From the NCBI GenBank assembly GCA_003023465.1, contig PXSM01000166.1:4555-36675 (forward strand): 32,121 nt of DNA, read 5' to 3'. This DNA comes from Halobacteriales archaeon SW_6_65_15 (GTDB lineage Archaea; Halobacteriota; Halobacteria; Halobacteriales; Haladaptataceae). Position 1 is the stretch's first letter; each line of letters opens with the position of its first letter. The notes under the pieces were generated by a model that was given only the letters and a program-made list of their open reading frames with translations, had not been told where the DNA came from and ran no database searches. The translations under genes and the position numbers were made by a program. Shown piece by piece: positions 16,847-24,055 of the stretch.

Positions 16847-16893
16847 GCCCCTTTATCCCACCCGGTGGTTCGTTTCACCCGATGTCGTCCGGC

Positions 16894-16977
16894 GGTCGCG
16901 TCACCGAGCGGTTGCTGTGATGGACGCGTCATCAAGCGCGTGCTGTAACGGTTGCGTCACCGAGCGCAAGTAGTGGG
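16894..16977 (+). repeat. three tandem 28-bp units
   Basis: Units at 16894-16921, 16922-16949 and 16950-16977 share GCGTCAYCRAGCG at identical spacing. Units 1 and 2 agree at 21 of 28 positions. On the minus strand each unit has a TGA. The period of 28 puts them in all three frames, about 40 bases after the stop of the gene ending at 17018. Confidence 0.6.
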
Positions 16978-17017
16978 CAATAGAACAAAATTGCACGCAG
17001 GAAGGAGTGAAGCGTCG

Positions 17018-18271
17018 CTACGAGTCAGCTTCCACGGGCGTCGCGGTCACGTTGACCGTCGTCCCGTCGTGGGTCGCGCTCACCGCGAACTGCTCGGCGG
17101 GGCCGAGCGTCCAGAGGACGCCGTTCGAGTTCGTTCGACCCACGGATTCACCCGCGACCGTGATCTCTCCTTGGAGGGGTGCCCCGGTCTCGTTTGTGAA
17201 CTGCACCCGGAGCGGACCGCCGGGGTACGTGCGGTTGACCGCGAGCGTGACGTTGTCCGAGGAGTTGACGACGCCCGGTCCCGGCGGGAGCGAGTGCTCG
17301 CCGGTGAGGCGTTTGTGCTGGACCTCCTTGAACACCTCTTCGGTTCCGGCGTCGTAGTAAACAACGAGGCGTCCATGCGCGTGCTCGAAGAACATCCGGT
17401 GGATATTGGTACCACCGAATCCGGAGTTAATCCCCCAACTGGTACTCTGGTTCCATGCCCACGAGTATTGGCTCGTTATCGCGTCTCGCGCTTCCTGCCG
17501 GGAGTTCGGATTTGAAGCACCCGGATCGCGTCTATCGGTTCGGACGACTTCGCGTACAAATTCGTTACCAACGACGGACGAGAGTACGACCCCAGTATCA
17601 CTGGCTGCGACGTATACGCGTGCTTGGGACGCCTTGCCCCGCATCATATCCGATATCTGACCTCTGACTGGACCTTCGAGAGTAACGAGTTTCCCCCGAA
17701 GAGCGTTTGCCTGTGCCTTCATCTGGAATCGCGGAATCGATTCCGCTCGCAATTGCATTGCTTCCGTCAACGCCAGAATTTCGTTTACCTCCGTGTCGAT
17801 TCTACCGAGACCCCTAAGATACTCCGCTCTCGAGATCGTCCCGTTAATAAACGCGTTTGTGACCCGTTTCTCTTCGGCTTGTAGCGAGATGATTCGGTTC
17901 TCGATTCGATACCGATACTGGTTCAAAATCCGTTTCTTCTGCTCGTCGCTCTCGGCGGCCGCCAGCTGCTGGTCGAGAACCTCGACGCTGAGTTTGGTCC
18001 TGAACCCGTCGCGATCCATGGTCAGTGAATCTCCGAGGGCCAGCGACGGCGAGTCGAAGGCCGTGCGCGCCGGGTCCGTCCCGAGCGTCGTCACGAAGGT
18101 CGTGTTCCCGCCCGGCGCGGACTGGACGGTGTCGTTGCCAGTTCGTTGGGCGGCGTCAGTAGTGGTCTGGGCGGCGTCCGACGCGGGCGCAGTCGGGGCC
18201 GACGCCTGCAGTGCAACTGCTCCGGGCGAGAGGGCGAGCAGTAATGCCAGCATAACGGGGATGAGTCGCAT
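17018..18271 (-). CDS. secreted protein of unknown function (DUF7096-like)
   Basis: 417 residues with a clear Sec signal peptide (MRLIPVMLALLLALSPGAVALQA, cleavage about residue 21). A Thr/Ala-rich linker and an N-glycosylation-rich exterior (many N-x-T/S) follow. A helical middle (about 90-215; DQQLAAAESDEQKKRILNQYRYR) is followed by a beta-sandwich-like C-terminal domain (VTLAVNRTYPGGPLRVQFTNETGAPLQGEITVAG). There is no catalytic motif that I recognise. A TATA element at 18298-18307 lies 27-36 bases before the ATG. It is divergent from the membrane wHTH gene at 18427. This pairing suggests a cell-surface protein whose expression or signal is linked to that regulator (inference). Confidence 0.75.
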   Translation of the reverse strand: MRLIPVMLALLLALSPGAVALQASAPTAPASDAAQTTTDAAQRTGNDTVQSAPGGNTTFVTTLGTDPARTAFDSPSLALGDSLTMDRDGFRTKLSVEVLDQQLAAAESDEQKKRILNQYRYRIENRIISLQAEEKRVTNAFINGTISRAEYLRGLGRIDTEVNEILALTEAMQLRAESIPRFQMKAQANALRGKLVTLEGPVRGQISDMMRGKASQARVYVAASDTGVVLSSVVGNEFVREVVRTDRRDPGASNPNSRQEARDAITSQYSWAWNQSTSWGINSGFGGTNIHRMFFEHAHGRLVVYYDAGTEEVFKEVQHKRLTGEHSLPPGPGVVNSSDNVTLAVNRTYPGGPLRVQFTNETGAPLQGEITVAGESVGRTNSNGVLWTLGPAEQFAVSATHDGTTVNVTATPVEADS

Positions 18272-18426
18272 TACGTTGGGTTACTCACGCATCAACCATT
18301 AAAATATGCACGGAACTATGAAACCGGGGGAGAACCGCGGAGAACAGCCGAGACGTTTTACGGAGGGTTCTGACGTTTTATCTCCGGATGGAAAGTATTT
18401 TCTTGTCGGCGGGTTCACGCGAGAGT
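18272..18426. promoter_or_regulatory. divergent promoter region with two direct repeats
   Basis: The leftward TATA is ATTAAAATAT (18298-18307) and the rightward TATA is AGTATTTT (18394-18401), each about 30 bases from its start codon. Between them GACGTTTTA occurs twice (18352-18360 and 18372-18380), exactly 20 bp apart, i.e. on the same helix face. This is a candidate operator for one of the flanking genes' regulators. Confidence 0.5.
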
Positions 18427-19671
18427 ATGCGGTCATCTGCCGCCCTCCTCGTCACCGTCCTCCTCGCGGTCAGCGCCGTCGCCGGAGTCGGCGCGGCCGC
18501 CCCCGCAGACGACCGAGTGCGCGCCCCTACTAGCGACCTCTCGGATAGCGCCCTCTCGGTCTCGGAGAACAGCCACTCGCTCTCGGAGAAATCCCCTTCC
18601 GTTTCGGGCCACGCCTACTCGACGACCTCGACCGTCGATGGGACGCCCTCGAACGGCACGAACGTGACGGCGCGCGACGAGACGAAGCTACACGTCGCGC
18701 TCCGCAAGAACGGAGACGCCCGATGGAACGTCACCGCGCAGTTCGCCCTCCGCAACGAGAACGAAACCGCCGCGTTCCGCGAACTGGCCAGTAGCTACGA
18801 GAACGGCAACGCCGACGCCGGACCCTCCGTCGCCACGTTCGAGCGCATCGCCGAGCGCGCGGCCTCGGAGACCGGCCGCCAGATGGAGATCGGGAACGTC
18901 ACCCGGTCGGCTCGGCTCGTCCAGAACGGAAGCGTCGGCGTCCTCTCGCTGTCGTTCACGTGGAACAATTTCACCCGAACCGAGGACCGTCAAGTCGTCA
19001 TGGGCGACGCGTTCTGGTTCGGCTCCGAGACGTGGCTTCCGAGCCTGAACGAAGACCAGACGCTGGTGTTCGTCGCACCCGACGAGTACCAGATCAACGA
19101 CGCGAGCCCCTCCGGCGGCACCATCCGGGACGCGCGGGTGTTGAGCTACGAGGGACCGAAGACGTTCCAGTCGGGTGAGTTCACGGTGACCTACTCCCCG
19201 AAGAACGCCCCGCCTACGGCATCCGAACGCTTGCCCGACCTTTCGGGAGCCTCCGGACTCATCATCCTGCTCTTCCTGTTCAGTGCTGGTGGCGTCGGGG
19301 CGTACGCGTTGTTCCAACGGCGCGGTGCGGACCCCGTCAGAGAGACCGAAGATTCCGACGACGAGTCGCCAGCGGTTCCTGTGCGTGGCGACGAGGCCGG
19401 TCCAGATGGACGCGGCGGCGAGAGCGACGCCGAAGAAGACGACGGACCGGCCACCGAGTTGCTGAGCGACGAGGAGCGCGTCCTCCGACTGCTCAGGGAC
19501 AACGACGGCCGGATGAAGCAGGCCCAGATCGTCAAGGAGACCAACTGGTCGAACGCCAAGGTCTCCCAACTGCTCTCGAAGATGAGCGACGACGGCGACG
19601 TGGACAAACTCCGCATCGGCCGCGAGAACCTCATCACGCTCCCCGACGAGGACGTGACCGATACGGAGTGA
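18427..19671 (+). CDS. membrane-anchored winged-helix transcription regulator
   Basis: 414 residues. Signal peptide or N-terminal helix MRSSAALLVTVLLAVSAVAGVGAAA, then an extracellular beta-rich domain (about 70-275, with NGTNVTA glycosylation sites). One transmembrane helix follows (SGLIILLFLFSAGGVGAYALF, about 280-300), then an acidic cytoplasmic linker and a C-terminal wHTH (about 345-405; VLRLLRDNDGRMKQAQIVKETNWSNAKVSQLLSKM). It is probably a one-component sensor: the outside domain senses and the inside domain binds DNA, as in other haloarchaeal DUF7345/DUF7343-type proteins. The ATG at 18427 is chosen by signal peptide and TATA spacing. Three 14-bp units bearing stops surround its end. 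Confidence 0.82.
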   Translation: MRSSAALLVTVLLAVSAVAGVGAAAPADDRVRAPTSDLSDSALSVSENSHSLSEKSPSVSGHAYSTTSTVDGTPSNGTNVTARDETKLHVALRKNGDARWNVTAQFALRNENETAAFRELASSYENGNADAGPSVATFERIAERAASETGRQMEIGNVTRSARLVQNGSVGVLSLSFTWNNFTRTEDRQVVMGDAFWFGSETWLPSLNEDQTLVFVAPDEYQINDASPSGGTIRDARVLSYEGPKTFQSGEFTVTYSPKNAPPTASERLPDLSGASGLIILLFLFSAGGVGAYALFQRRGADPVRETEDSDDESPAVPVRGDEAGPDGRGGESDAEEDDGPATELLSDEERVLRLLRDNDGRMKQAQIVKETNWSNAKVSQLLSKMSDDGDVDKLRIGRENLITLPDEDVTDTE

Positions 19672-19695
19672 CCGACACCGAATGACCGACCGGCG
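19654..19695 (+). repeat. three tandem 14-bp units with stops in all frames
   Basis: Units RTGACCGAYMCSGA at 19654-19667, 19668-19681 and 19682-19695. TGA at 19655, 19669 (the gene's own stop) and 19683 fall in three different frames. Confidence 0.65.
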
Positions 19696-19767
19696 CGCAA
19701 GCCATCGCGAGCCGGTCGGCGCGGAAATCCGTTCGGCGAAAACCGCCAGCATCGAGTCGCGCGTTTC

Positions 19768-19779
19768 GTAAACGTTTAC
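19768..19779. promoter_or_regulatory. perfect palindrome at the etfBA core promoter
   Basis: GTAAACGTTTAC, a 12-bp perfect palindrome, covers the region 25-36 bases before the etfB ATG where the TATA box must lie. A regulator bound here would compete with TBP, so it is a candidate repressor site. Alternatively it is simply an AT-rich TATA region. Confidence 0.5.
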
Positions 19780-19803
19780 CCCCAAGGCGGCGACGTTTCG
19801 TCT

Positions 19804-20595
19804 ATGAAGGTCCTGGTGACCGTAAAGGAAGTCGCCGAAGTCGCCGACGACTTCGAGATAGAGGGGACCGAGGTAGGCGAGCGCTACCTCGAGTACGACC
19901 TGAACGAGTGGGACGACTACGCCGTCGAGGAGGCCGTCCAGCTGAAGGAGGACGGCCCGGCCGAGGAGGTCGTGGCCGTCACCATCGGTCCCGAGCGGGC
20001 CGAGGAGACCATCCGGATGGCGCTGGCGAAAGGGGCCGACCGGGCGGTCCGCATCTGGGACGACGTACTGGAGGAGCCGGACCTGCTCGACGTCGAGACG
20101 AAGACGAACCTCCTCGCGGCCGTCGTCGAGGAAGAAGAACCCGACCTCGTGCTGACCGGCGTCCAGTCGGGCGACGACAACTTCGGCGCGACCGGCGTCT
20201 CGCTGGCCGACGAGATCGGTTTCCAGTGGGCCGCGGTGGTCAACGCCCTCGACTACGACCACGACGAGGGCGTCGCGCACGTCCACCGCGAACTGGAGGG
20301 CGGCGTCGAGGAGCTGACCGACGTCGAACTCCCCGCGGTGCTCACCATCCAGACCGGTATCAACGAGCCGCGGTACGCCAGCCTCCGGGGCATCCGGCAG
20401 GCCCAGAGCAAGGAGATCGCACCCAAGAGCCTCGCTGACCTCGGGCTCGACGCCGGGGCCATCGAGAGCGAACTCGACCTGACCTCGATGTACGAACCCG
20501 AGAGCGAGAGCGACGCGACCATCTTCGAGGGCGACGCGAGCGAGACCGCCGCCCAACTTGCCGAGGTTCTCCGCGAGAAGGGGGTGGCAGAATGA
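19804..20595 (+). CDS. etfB: electron transfer flavoprotein subunit beta
   Basis: 263 residues. With EtfA it carries electrons from acyl-CoA and other flavin dehydrogenases to the membrane quinone pool. Family features: start MKVLVTVKEVAEV, YDLNEWDDYAVEEAVQLKE, and the nucleotide-binding region DLVLTGVQSGDDNFGATGVSLADEIGF. Then PAVLTIQTGINEPRYASLRGIRQA. It overlaps etfA by four bases (ATGA). Confidence 0.95.
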   Translation: MKVLVTVKEVAEVADDFEIEGTEVGERYLEYDLNEWDDYAVEEAVQLKEDGPAEEVVAVTIGPERAEETIRMALAKGADRAVRIWDDVLEEPDLLDVETKTNLLAAVVEEEEPDLVLTGVQSGDDNFGATGVSLADEIGFQWAAVVNALDYDHDEGVAHVHRELEGGVEELTDVELPAVLTIQTGINEPRYASLRGIRQAQSKEIAPKSLADLGLDAGAIESELDLTSMYEPESESDATIFEGDASETAAQLAEVLREKGVAE

Positions 20596-21545
20596 GTTCG
20601 GACGTACTCGCCGTCGCCGAACACCGCCGGGGCGTCCTCCGGGACGTGAGCTACGAACTCATCTCCGCCGGGGAACTGCTCGCCGACGCGACCGGCGGCG
20701 ACCTCCACGTCGCCATCATCGGCGGCGACACCGAGGCGTTCGCCGACGACCTCAACCGCAAGGGCGTCGATTACGTCCACACCGTCTCGGAAGGCGAGGA
20801 GTTCAACCACGACGTCCACGTGCAGGCGGTCGAGGCGCTCCACGCCGAGATCGACCCCGAGGCCCTCGTGATGGCCAACAGCGTCAACGGTCTCGACTAC
20901 GCTCCTGCGGTGGCGAACAGCCTCGACCTCCCGCTGGTGACCGACGCCGTGGGACTGGAGTACGACGGCGACCTGACGGTGACCCGCGAGATGTACGGCT
21001 CGAAGGTCGAGACCACCGTCGAGGTCTCGGGCGACCAGTACGCCGTCACCTTCCGCGGCGGGGAGTGGCCCGCGGCGGAGGGCGTCGGCGACGCCGAGAT
21101 CGGGGAGTTCGACGTGGACATCGACACCGACACCGGCAGTAGCGTCACCGGGTTCGAGGAGGTCGGCGGCGGCGACGTGGACATCAGCGAAGCCGACTTC
21201 ATCGTCTCCATCGGCCGGGGCATCGAGGAGGAGGACAACCTCCCGCTCATCGAGGACCTCGTGGAGGCGACCGACGCCACCCTCGCCTCCTCGCGGCCCA
21301 TCGTGGACAGCGGCTGGCTTCCCAAGAACCGGCAGGTCGGCCAGTCCGGCAAGGTCGTCACGCCCGACGTCTACCTCGCAATCGGCATCTCGGGAGCCGT
21401 CCAGCACGTCGCGGGCATGAAGGGCAGTGACACCATCATCGCCATCAACACCGACCCGAACGCGCCCATCTTCGACATCGCGGACTACGGCATCGTCGGC
21501 GACCTGTTCGACGTGGTGCCCGAACTCATCGAGGAGTTCAGCTAG
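20592..21545 (+). CDS. etfA: electron transfer flavoprotein subunit alpha
   Basis: 317 residues. The FAD-binding C-terminal domain carries the signature [20 protein letters not shown], followed by [20 protein letters not shown] and LIEEFS at the end. The N-terminal domain matches the alpha/beta ETF fold ([20 protein letters not shown]). It is coupled to etfB by ATGA. About 700 bases downstream lies a decayed copy of its 3' end (22237-22408). Confidence 0.95.
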   Translation: MSSDVLAVAEHRRGVLRDVSYELISAGELLADATGGDLHVAIIGGDTEAFADDLNRKGVDYVHTVSEGEEFNHDVHVQAVEALHAEIDPEALVMANSVNGLDYAPAVANSLDLPLVTDAVGLEYDGDLTVTREMYGSKVETTVEVSGDQYAVTFRGGEWPAAEGVGDAEIGEFDVDIDTDTGSSVTGFEEVGGGDVDISEADFIVSIGRGIEEEDNLPLIEDLVEATDATLASSRPIVDSGWLPKNRQVGQSGKVVTPDVYLAIGISGAVQHVAGMKGSDTIIAINTDPNAPIFDIADYGIVGDLFDVVPELIEEFS

Positions 21546-21710
21546 GGGTTCGGCTTCGTTCCTTCTTTCGGCGGTACTCGGTTCCGCCGCTTTCGCACTG
21601 TATCGACGATTTCTGGAGCCGAAGGAGTGATACGAATGACTAAAAAATTGTTTGAGAAACGCGTAGTTGGTTCTTGAGTAATGCGACAAAGCGAACCATC
21701 GAACCGCGCC

Positions 21711-22166
21711 TCAGCGTTCGTGGACCGTCACGTCCACCTCGGCATCCGCTACCTCCGCGGTCATCATCGTCGCCTGCTCGGCCGGGTTCGCGCCCGTCGC
21801 TGACCCCGGATTCAGTAATCGGATGCCCTCGTGAACCTCGTCCTCGACGTCGTGGCTGTGGCCGCCGATGCCGACGATCGGCCGGTCGTTCGCCCACGCC
21901 CGCGTCCGGGCCCGCGCCGTGTCCGCGACGGCGTTCAGCCAGTCCTCGCGGCTCATCACCATGCCGTCGGTCAGGTGGACGGCGCGTTCCACGGGGTTGA
22001 GCGTACCGTGTGTGACGACGAACGTGACGCCGCCGAGCGTCGTCTCGGCGACCGACGGCAGGCCGACACCTTTCGGGTCGGCATTCCCCTGCACGGCGGT
22101 CAGTTCGTCAGGAATCTCCTCCTCGCGGGCGGGGACGTGGGTATCGGAGATGATTGCGAGTTGCAC
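21711..22166 (-). CDS. YfcE/MJ0936-type metallophosphoesterase missing its GD motif
   Basis: 151 residues from a GTG at 22166 (V-Q-L-A-I-I-S-D-T-H). A TATA-like element on the minus strand (22187-22197) suits this leaderless start, and codons upstream overlap an etfA remnant. Metal-binding motifs present are DTH (9-11), GN in VQGNADP, THGT and GGHSH. The expected segment with HAGDFDS between the first and second motif is missing: VPAREEEIPD runs directly into ELTAVQGN, where relatives have about 30 more residues. Without that aspartate the two-metal centre cannot form normally, so the protein is probably inactive or the sequence has a deletion. The C-terminus (GIRLLNPGSATGANPAE) is intact. 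Confidence 0.75.
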   Translation of the reverse strand: MQLAIISDTHVPAREEEIPDELTAVQGNADPKGVGLPSVAETTLGGVTFVVTHGTLNPVERAVHLTDGMVMSREDWLNAVADTARARTRAWANDRPIVGIGGHSHDVEDEVHEGIRLLNPGSATGANPAEQATMMTAEVADAEVDVTVHER

Positions 22167-22236
22167 GACCCCTACGTCGCGGACATGATACAAAAACGTA
22201 CTGCGAGAGTCGTGGGGTCCGCAGTCGGGCGCGGGG

Positions 22237-22408
22237 GTCAACACGGACACCGGGTCGGTCGTCACCGGGTTTGAGGAGGTCGACGGCGGCGAGGGGGTAA
22301 CCCATCATCGCCACCGATCCCAACGCGCCCATCTTCGACATCGCCGATTACAGTATTTTCGGCGACCTGTTCGATGTGGTGTCCGAACTCATCGAAGAGT
22401 TCGAGTAG
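22237..22408 (+). pseudogene. decayed 3' remnant of a second etfA
   Basis: 22237-22296 reads VNTDTGSVVTGFEEVDGG, like EtfA residues [16 protein letters not shown]. After a junction near 22297-22303 and a frame change, 22304-22408 reads [20 protein letters not shown]...ELIEEFE-stop, matching the EtfA end but lacking two residues (IN). About 80 codons between the two parts are missing. It differs from the intact etfA at many third positions, so it is a diverged paralogue, not a fresh copy. Confidence 0.8.
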
Positions 22409-22465
22409 AAACAGTAGCCTTTCCGGTATAGCTTTCACGGCAGAGCCCCAGAAATTTGAGATATC

Positions 22466-23059
22466 TCACTTTAACACAGTTGAGAGGACGTTTGTGACTT
22501 CGACTTTGTATTCCCGAGAGTTCTCCCATTCCCAAAGGCGGTCACCGTACTCAAACATGTCAAATACACCGGCACTAAGCATCCAGTTGTACTTCTCGTG
22601 TTCTGTTTGCTCGTCAGGATACGTCCGTTTCAGGAGATGACATCGGTCGAAGTACTCCATCAGTGCGATGAGCATTCCAAGTTCCAACTGAAAGCCCCCT
22701 TTATCATGTTCACAAATACCGATAATGTAGTCGGAGTGGTCAGCAATTAACTTGAACTGGATCATCGGGTGGAGACCGTCGGGAAAGTCTTCCATGAGAT
22801 ATGCTCTGCAGTTCTCCCCAGCCCAGTTTTGTAACTCTTCTTTAAGGTAGATGAGTTTCTGCTTCTCGTTCGCGTCCTCGTTGTAGCTTCCGAGAACGAA
22901 ACACTGCGAGTCATAAGTCGGAGGCCTGGCTAGCTCCGGTCCCATCTCCATGAGTGCCTCGTACTCTGCTGGAGGGAGATTAGTCCGATGATCGTGTTCC
23001 CGGACCTGTTGGAGGAGTTCTTGAGGTTGTAGGCAATCTTTACTGGCCTTACGGACCAT
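22466..23059 (-). CDS. TIR / deoxyribosyltransferase-like protein
   Basis: 197 residues from the ATG at 23059. CTTATA (23084-23089) on the complementary strand gives a TATA box 26-31 bases upstream. The core is an alpha/beta domain: strand CFVLGSYNED (53-62), AYLMEDFPDG (87-95), and strand YIIGICEHDKGGFQLELGM (111-129) with Glu126 in the G-x-x-x-E-L-G position. This is where TIR and nucleoside 2-deoxyribosyltransferase-like domains keep their catalytic glutamate. The C-terminal part is aromatic-rich (YNWMLSAGVFDMF, LWEWEN). Base composition is clearly more AT-rich than the neighbours, suggesting transfer. It is divergent from a wHTH gene. The fold assignment is by motif only; a role in immunity is an inference. 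Confidence 0.6.
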   Translation of the reverse strand: MVRKASKDCLQPQELLQQVREHDHRTNLPPAEYEALMEMGPELARPPTYDSQCFVLGSYNEDANEKQKLIYLKEELQNWAGENCRAYLMEDFPDGLHPMIQFKLIADHSDYIIGICEHDKGGFQLELGMLIALMEYFDRCHLLKRTYPDEQTEHEKYNWMLSAGVFDMFEYGDRLWEWENSREYKVEVTNVLSTVLK

Positions 23060-23392
23060 TTGACGGCTAGTATGTAGCACATTCTTATAGTGCTTTCGAC
23101 TGTTGTAGTCTATACCAATGTGGTCACCACCACAACTGTTATTAAGTACAAATTCAAACAAAGAGGTATGCGTTGGGAGACCCACGTCAGTACGGCGAAG
23201 GACACGCAAGCATTATCGAGAAAAGCACGCAATACAGGAGATTGCGTGGCTTGATAATGTGAACGTAGTCCACGTACACTCGATAGAATCGCTGGTAAGT
23301 CAACCGGGTACGAAGAAAAACAGTAACCCACGGAATTCGCCCCGTCATATGACCAGCTCCACGTGGGGCTAGGCGTATGACTACAGACAAAG
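23060..23392. other. 333-base divergent intergenic region of the AT-rich island
   Basis: It holds the TATA box of the leftward gene (23084-23089) and a TATA-like CATATG (23347-23352) for the rightward one. An ATG at 23377 starts a 12-codon frame (MTTDKDDPTQEK, stop at 23413-23415) that overlaps the wHTH gene start. The centre is AT-rich with no gene that I can support; reading further upstream from the leftward gene gives only a TTG-started extension. Confidence 0.5.
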
Positions 23393-23905
23393 ATGACCCA
23401 ACACAAGAAAAATGACGGTTCCCTGCTACAGAGTAGGGAGAGTTCGAACCAGAACCCGGAAGAACAGGCTGACAACATCCGGGAACTACTGAACCTCGTT
23501 ACACAAGAAACGAGGTACGTGCTGATTCAGAATATCGTGGCGCATCCAAAAGAGATGCCCTCGCTGAAGGAATTAGCATACGCGAATCCAAGTAAAAGCA
23601 AAAGTACGATTCGGAACCACCTTGACAAGCTGATCGAAGCTGACGTTGTCGAGGCAGTTCATCTGCCTAAAGAAGAACGGAGTCGAGACCTACCACACAG
23701 GTTCTTCCGCTTGACTGGAGCAGGTCGTGGTTTCCTTGAAAACCACGACCTGCTGAAGGCGGAAGAAACCCTCAAGGAGATGCATTCGATGTTGGAGAAG
23801 ACGGACGAGATTCAGAAATACGCAGAAGCACCTCGTCCGAGTATTCCAGAAAACAACGACGATGAAGAGATGTCGGGCAACTCGCGTCGAAAAGTAAAGC
23901 CATAA
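23393..23905 (+). CDS. winged-helix transcription regulator
   Basis: 170 residues. The wHTH is at about 25-105: LLNLVTQETRYVLIQNIVAHP, LKELAYANPSKSKSTIRNHLDKLIEADVV (recognition helix around 60-75), and the wing-region LPHRFFRLTGAGRGFLENHDLL. A helical tail (LLKAEETLKEMHSMLEKTDEIQKY) and a basic C-terminus follow. This architecture is common in haloarchaeal ArsR-like regulators next to mobile or defence genes. The true start may be the leaderless ATG at 23377, in another frame. Removing one A from the A5 run at 23408-23412 would join it smoothly (MTTDKDDPTQENDGSLL...). The partner gene is the divergent TIR-like gene. Confidence 0.75.
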   Translation: MTQHKKNDGSLLQSRESSNQNPEEQADNIRELLNLVTQETRYVLIQNIVAHPKEMPSLKELAYANPSKSKSTIRNHLDKLIEADVVEAVHLPKEERSRDLPHRFFRLTGAGRGFLENHDLLKAEETLKEMHSMLEKTDEIQKYAEAPRPSIPENNDDEEMSGNSRRKVKP

Positions 23906-24055
23906 TCCAACCCGGCGCTGTTTTCTCAATAGACATCAACTTTCCGAATAGTATGAAGTGTACCCTCGAAATAACTGCATGTCTTCTAACACAGTATCGA
24001 AAATGGTACGAACCAATCCGTCACCTACTTTTTCGCCCGGTCCTGAGTACCGCCA

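Noticed and set aside
22167-22265. N-terminal extension of the metallophosphoesterase
   Set aside because: It overlaps the decayed etfA on the other strand. Family members start at the VQLAIISDTH strand, which the GTG at 22166 provides.
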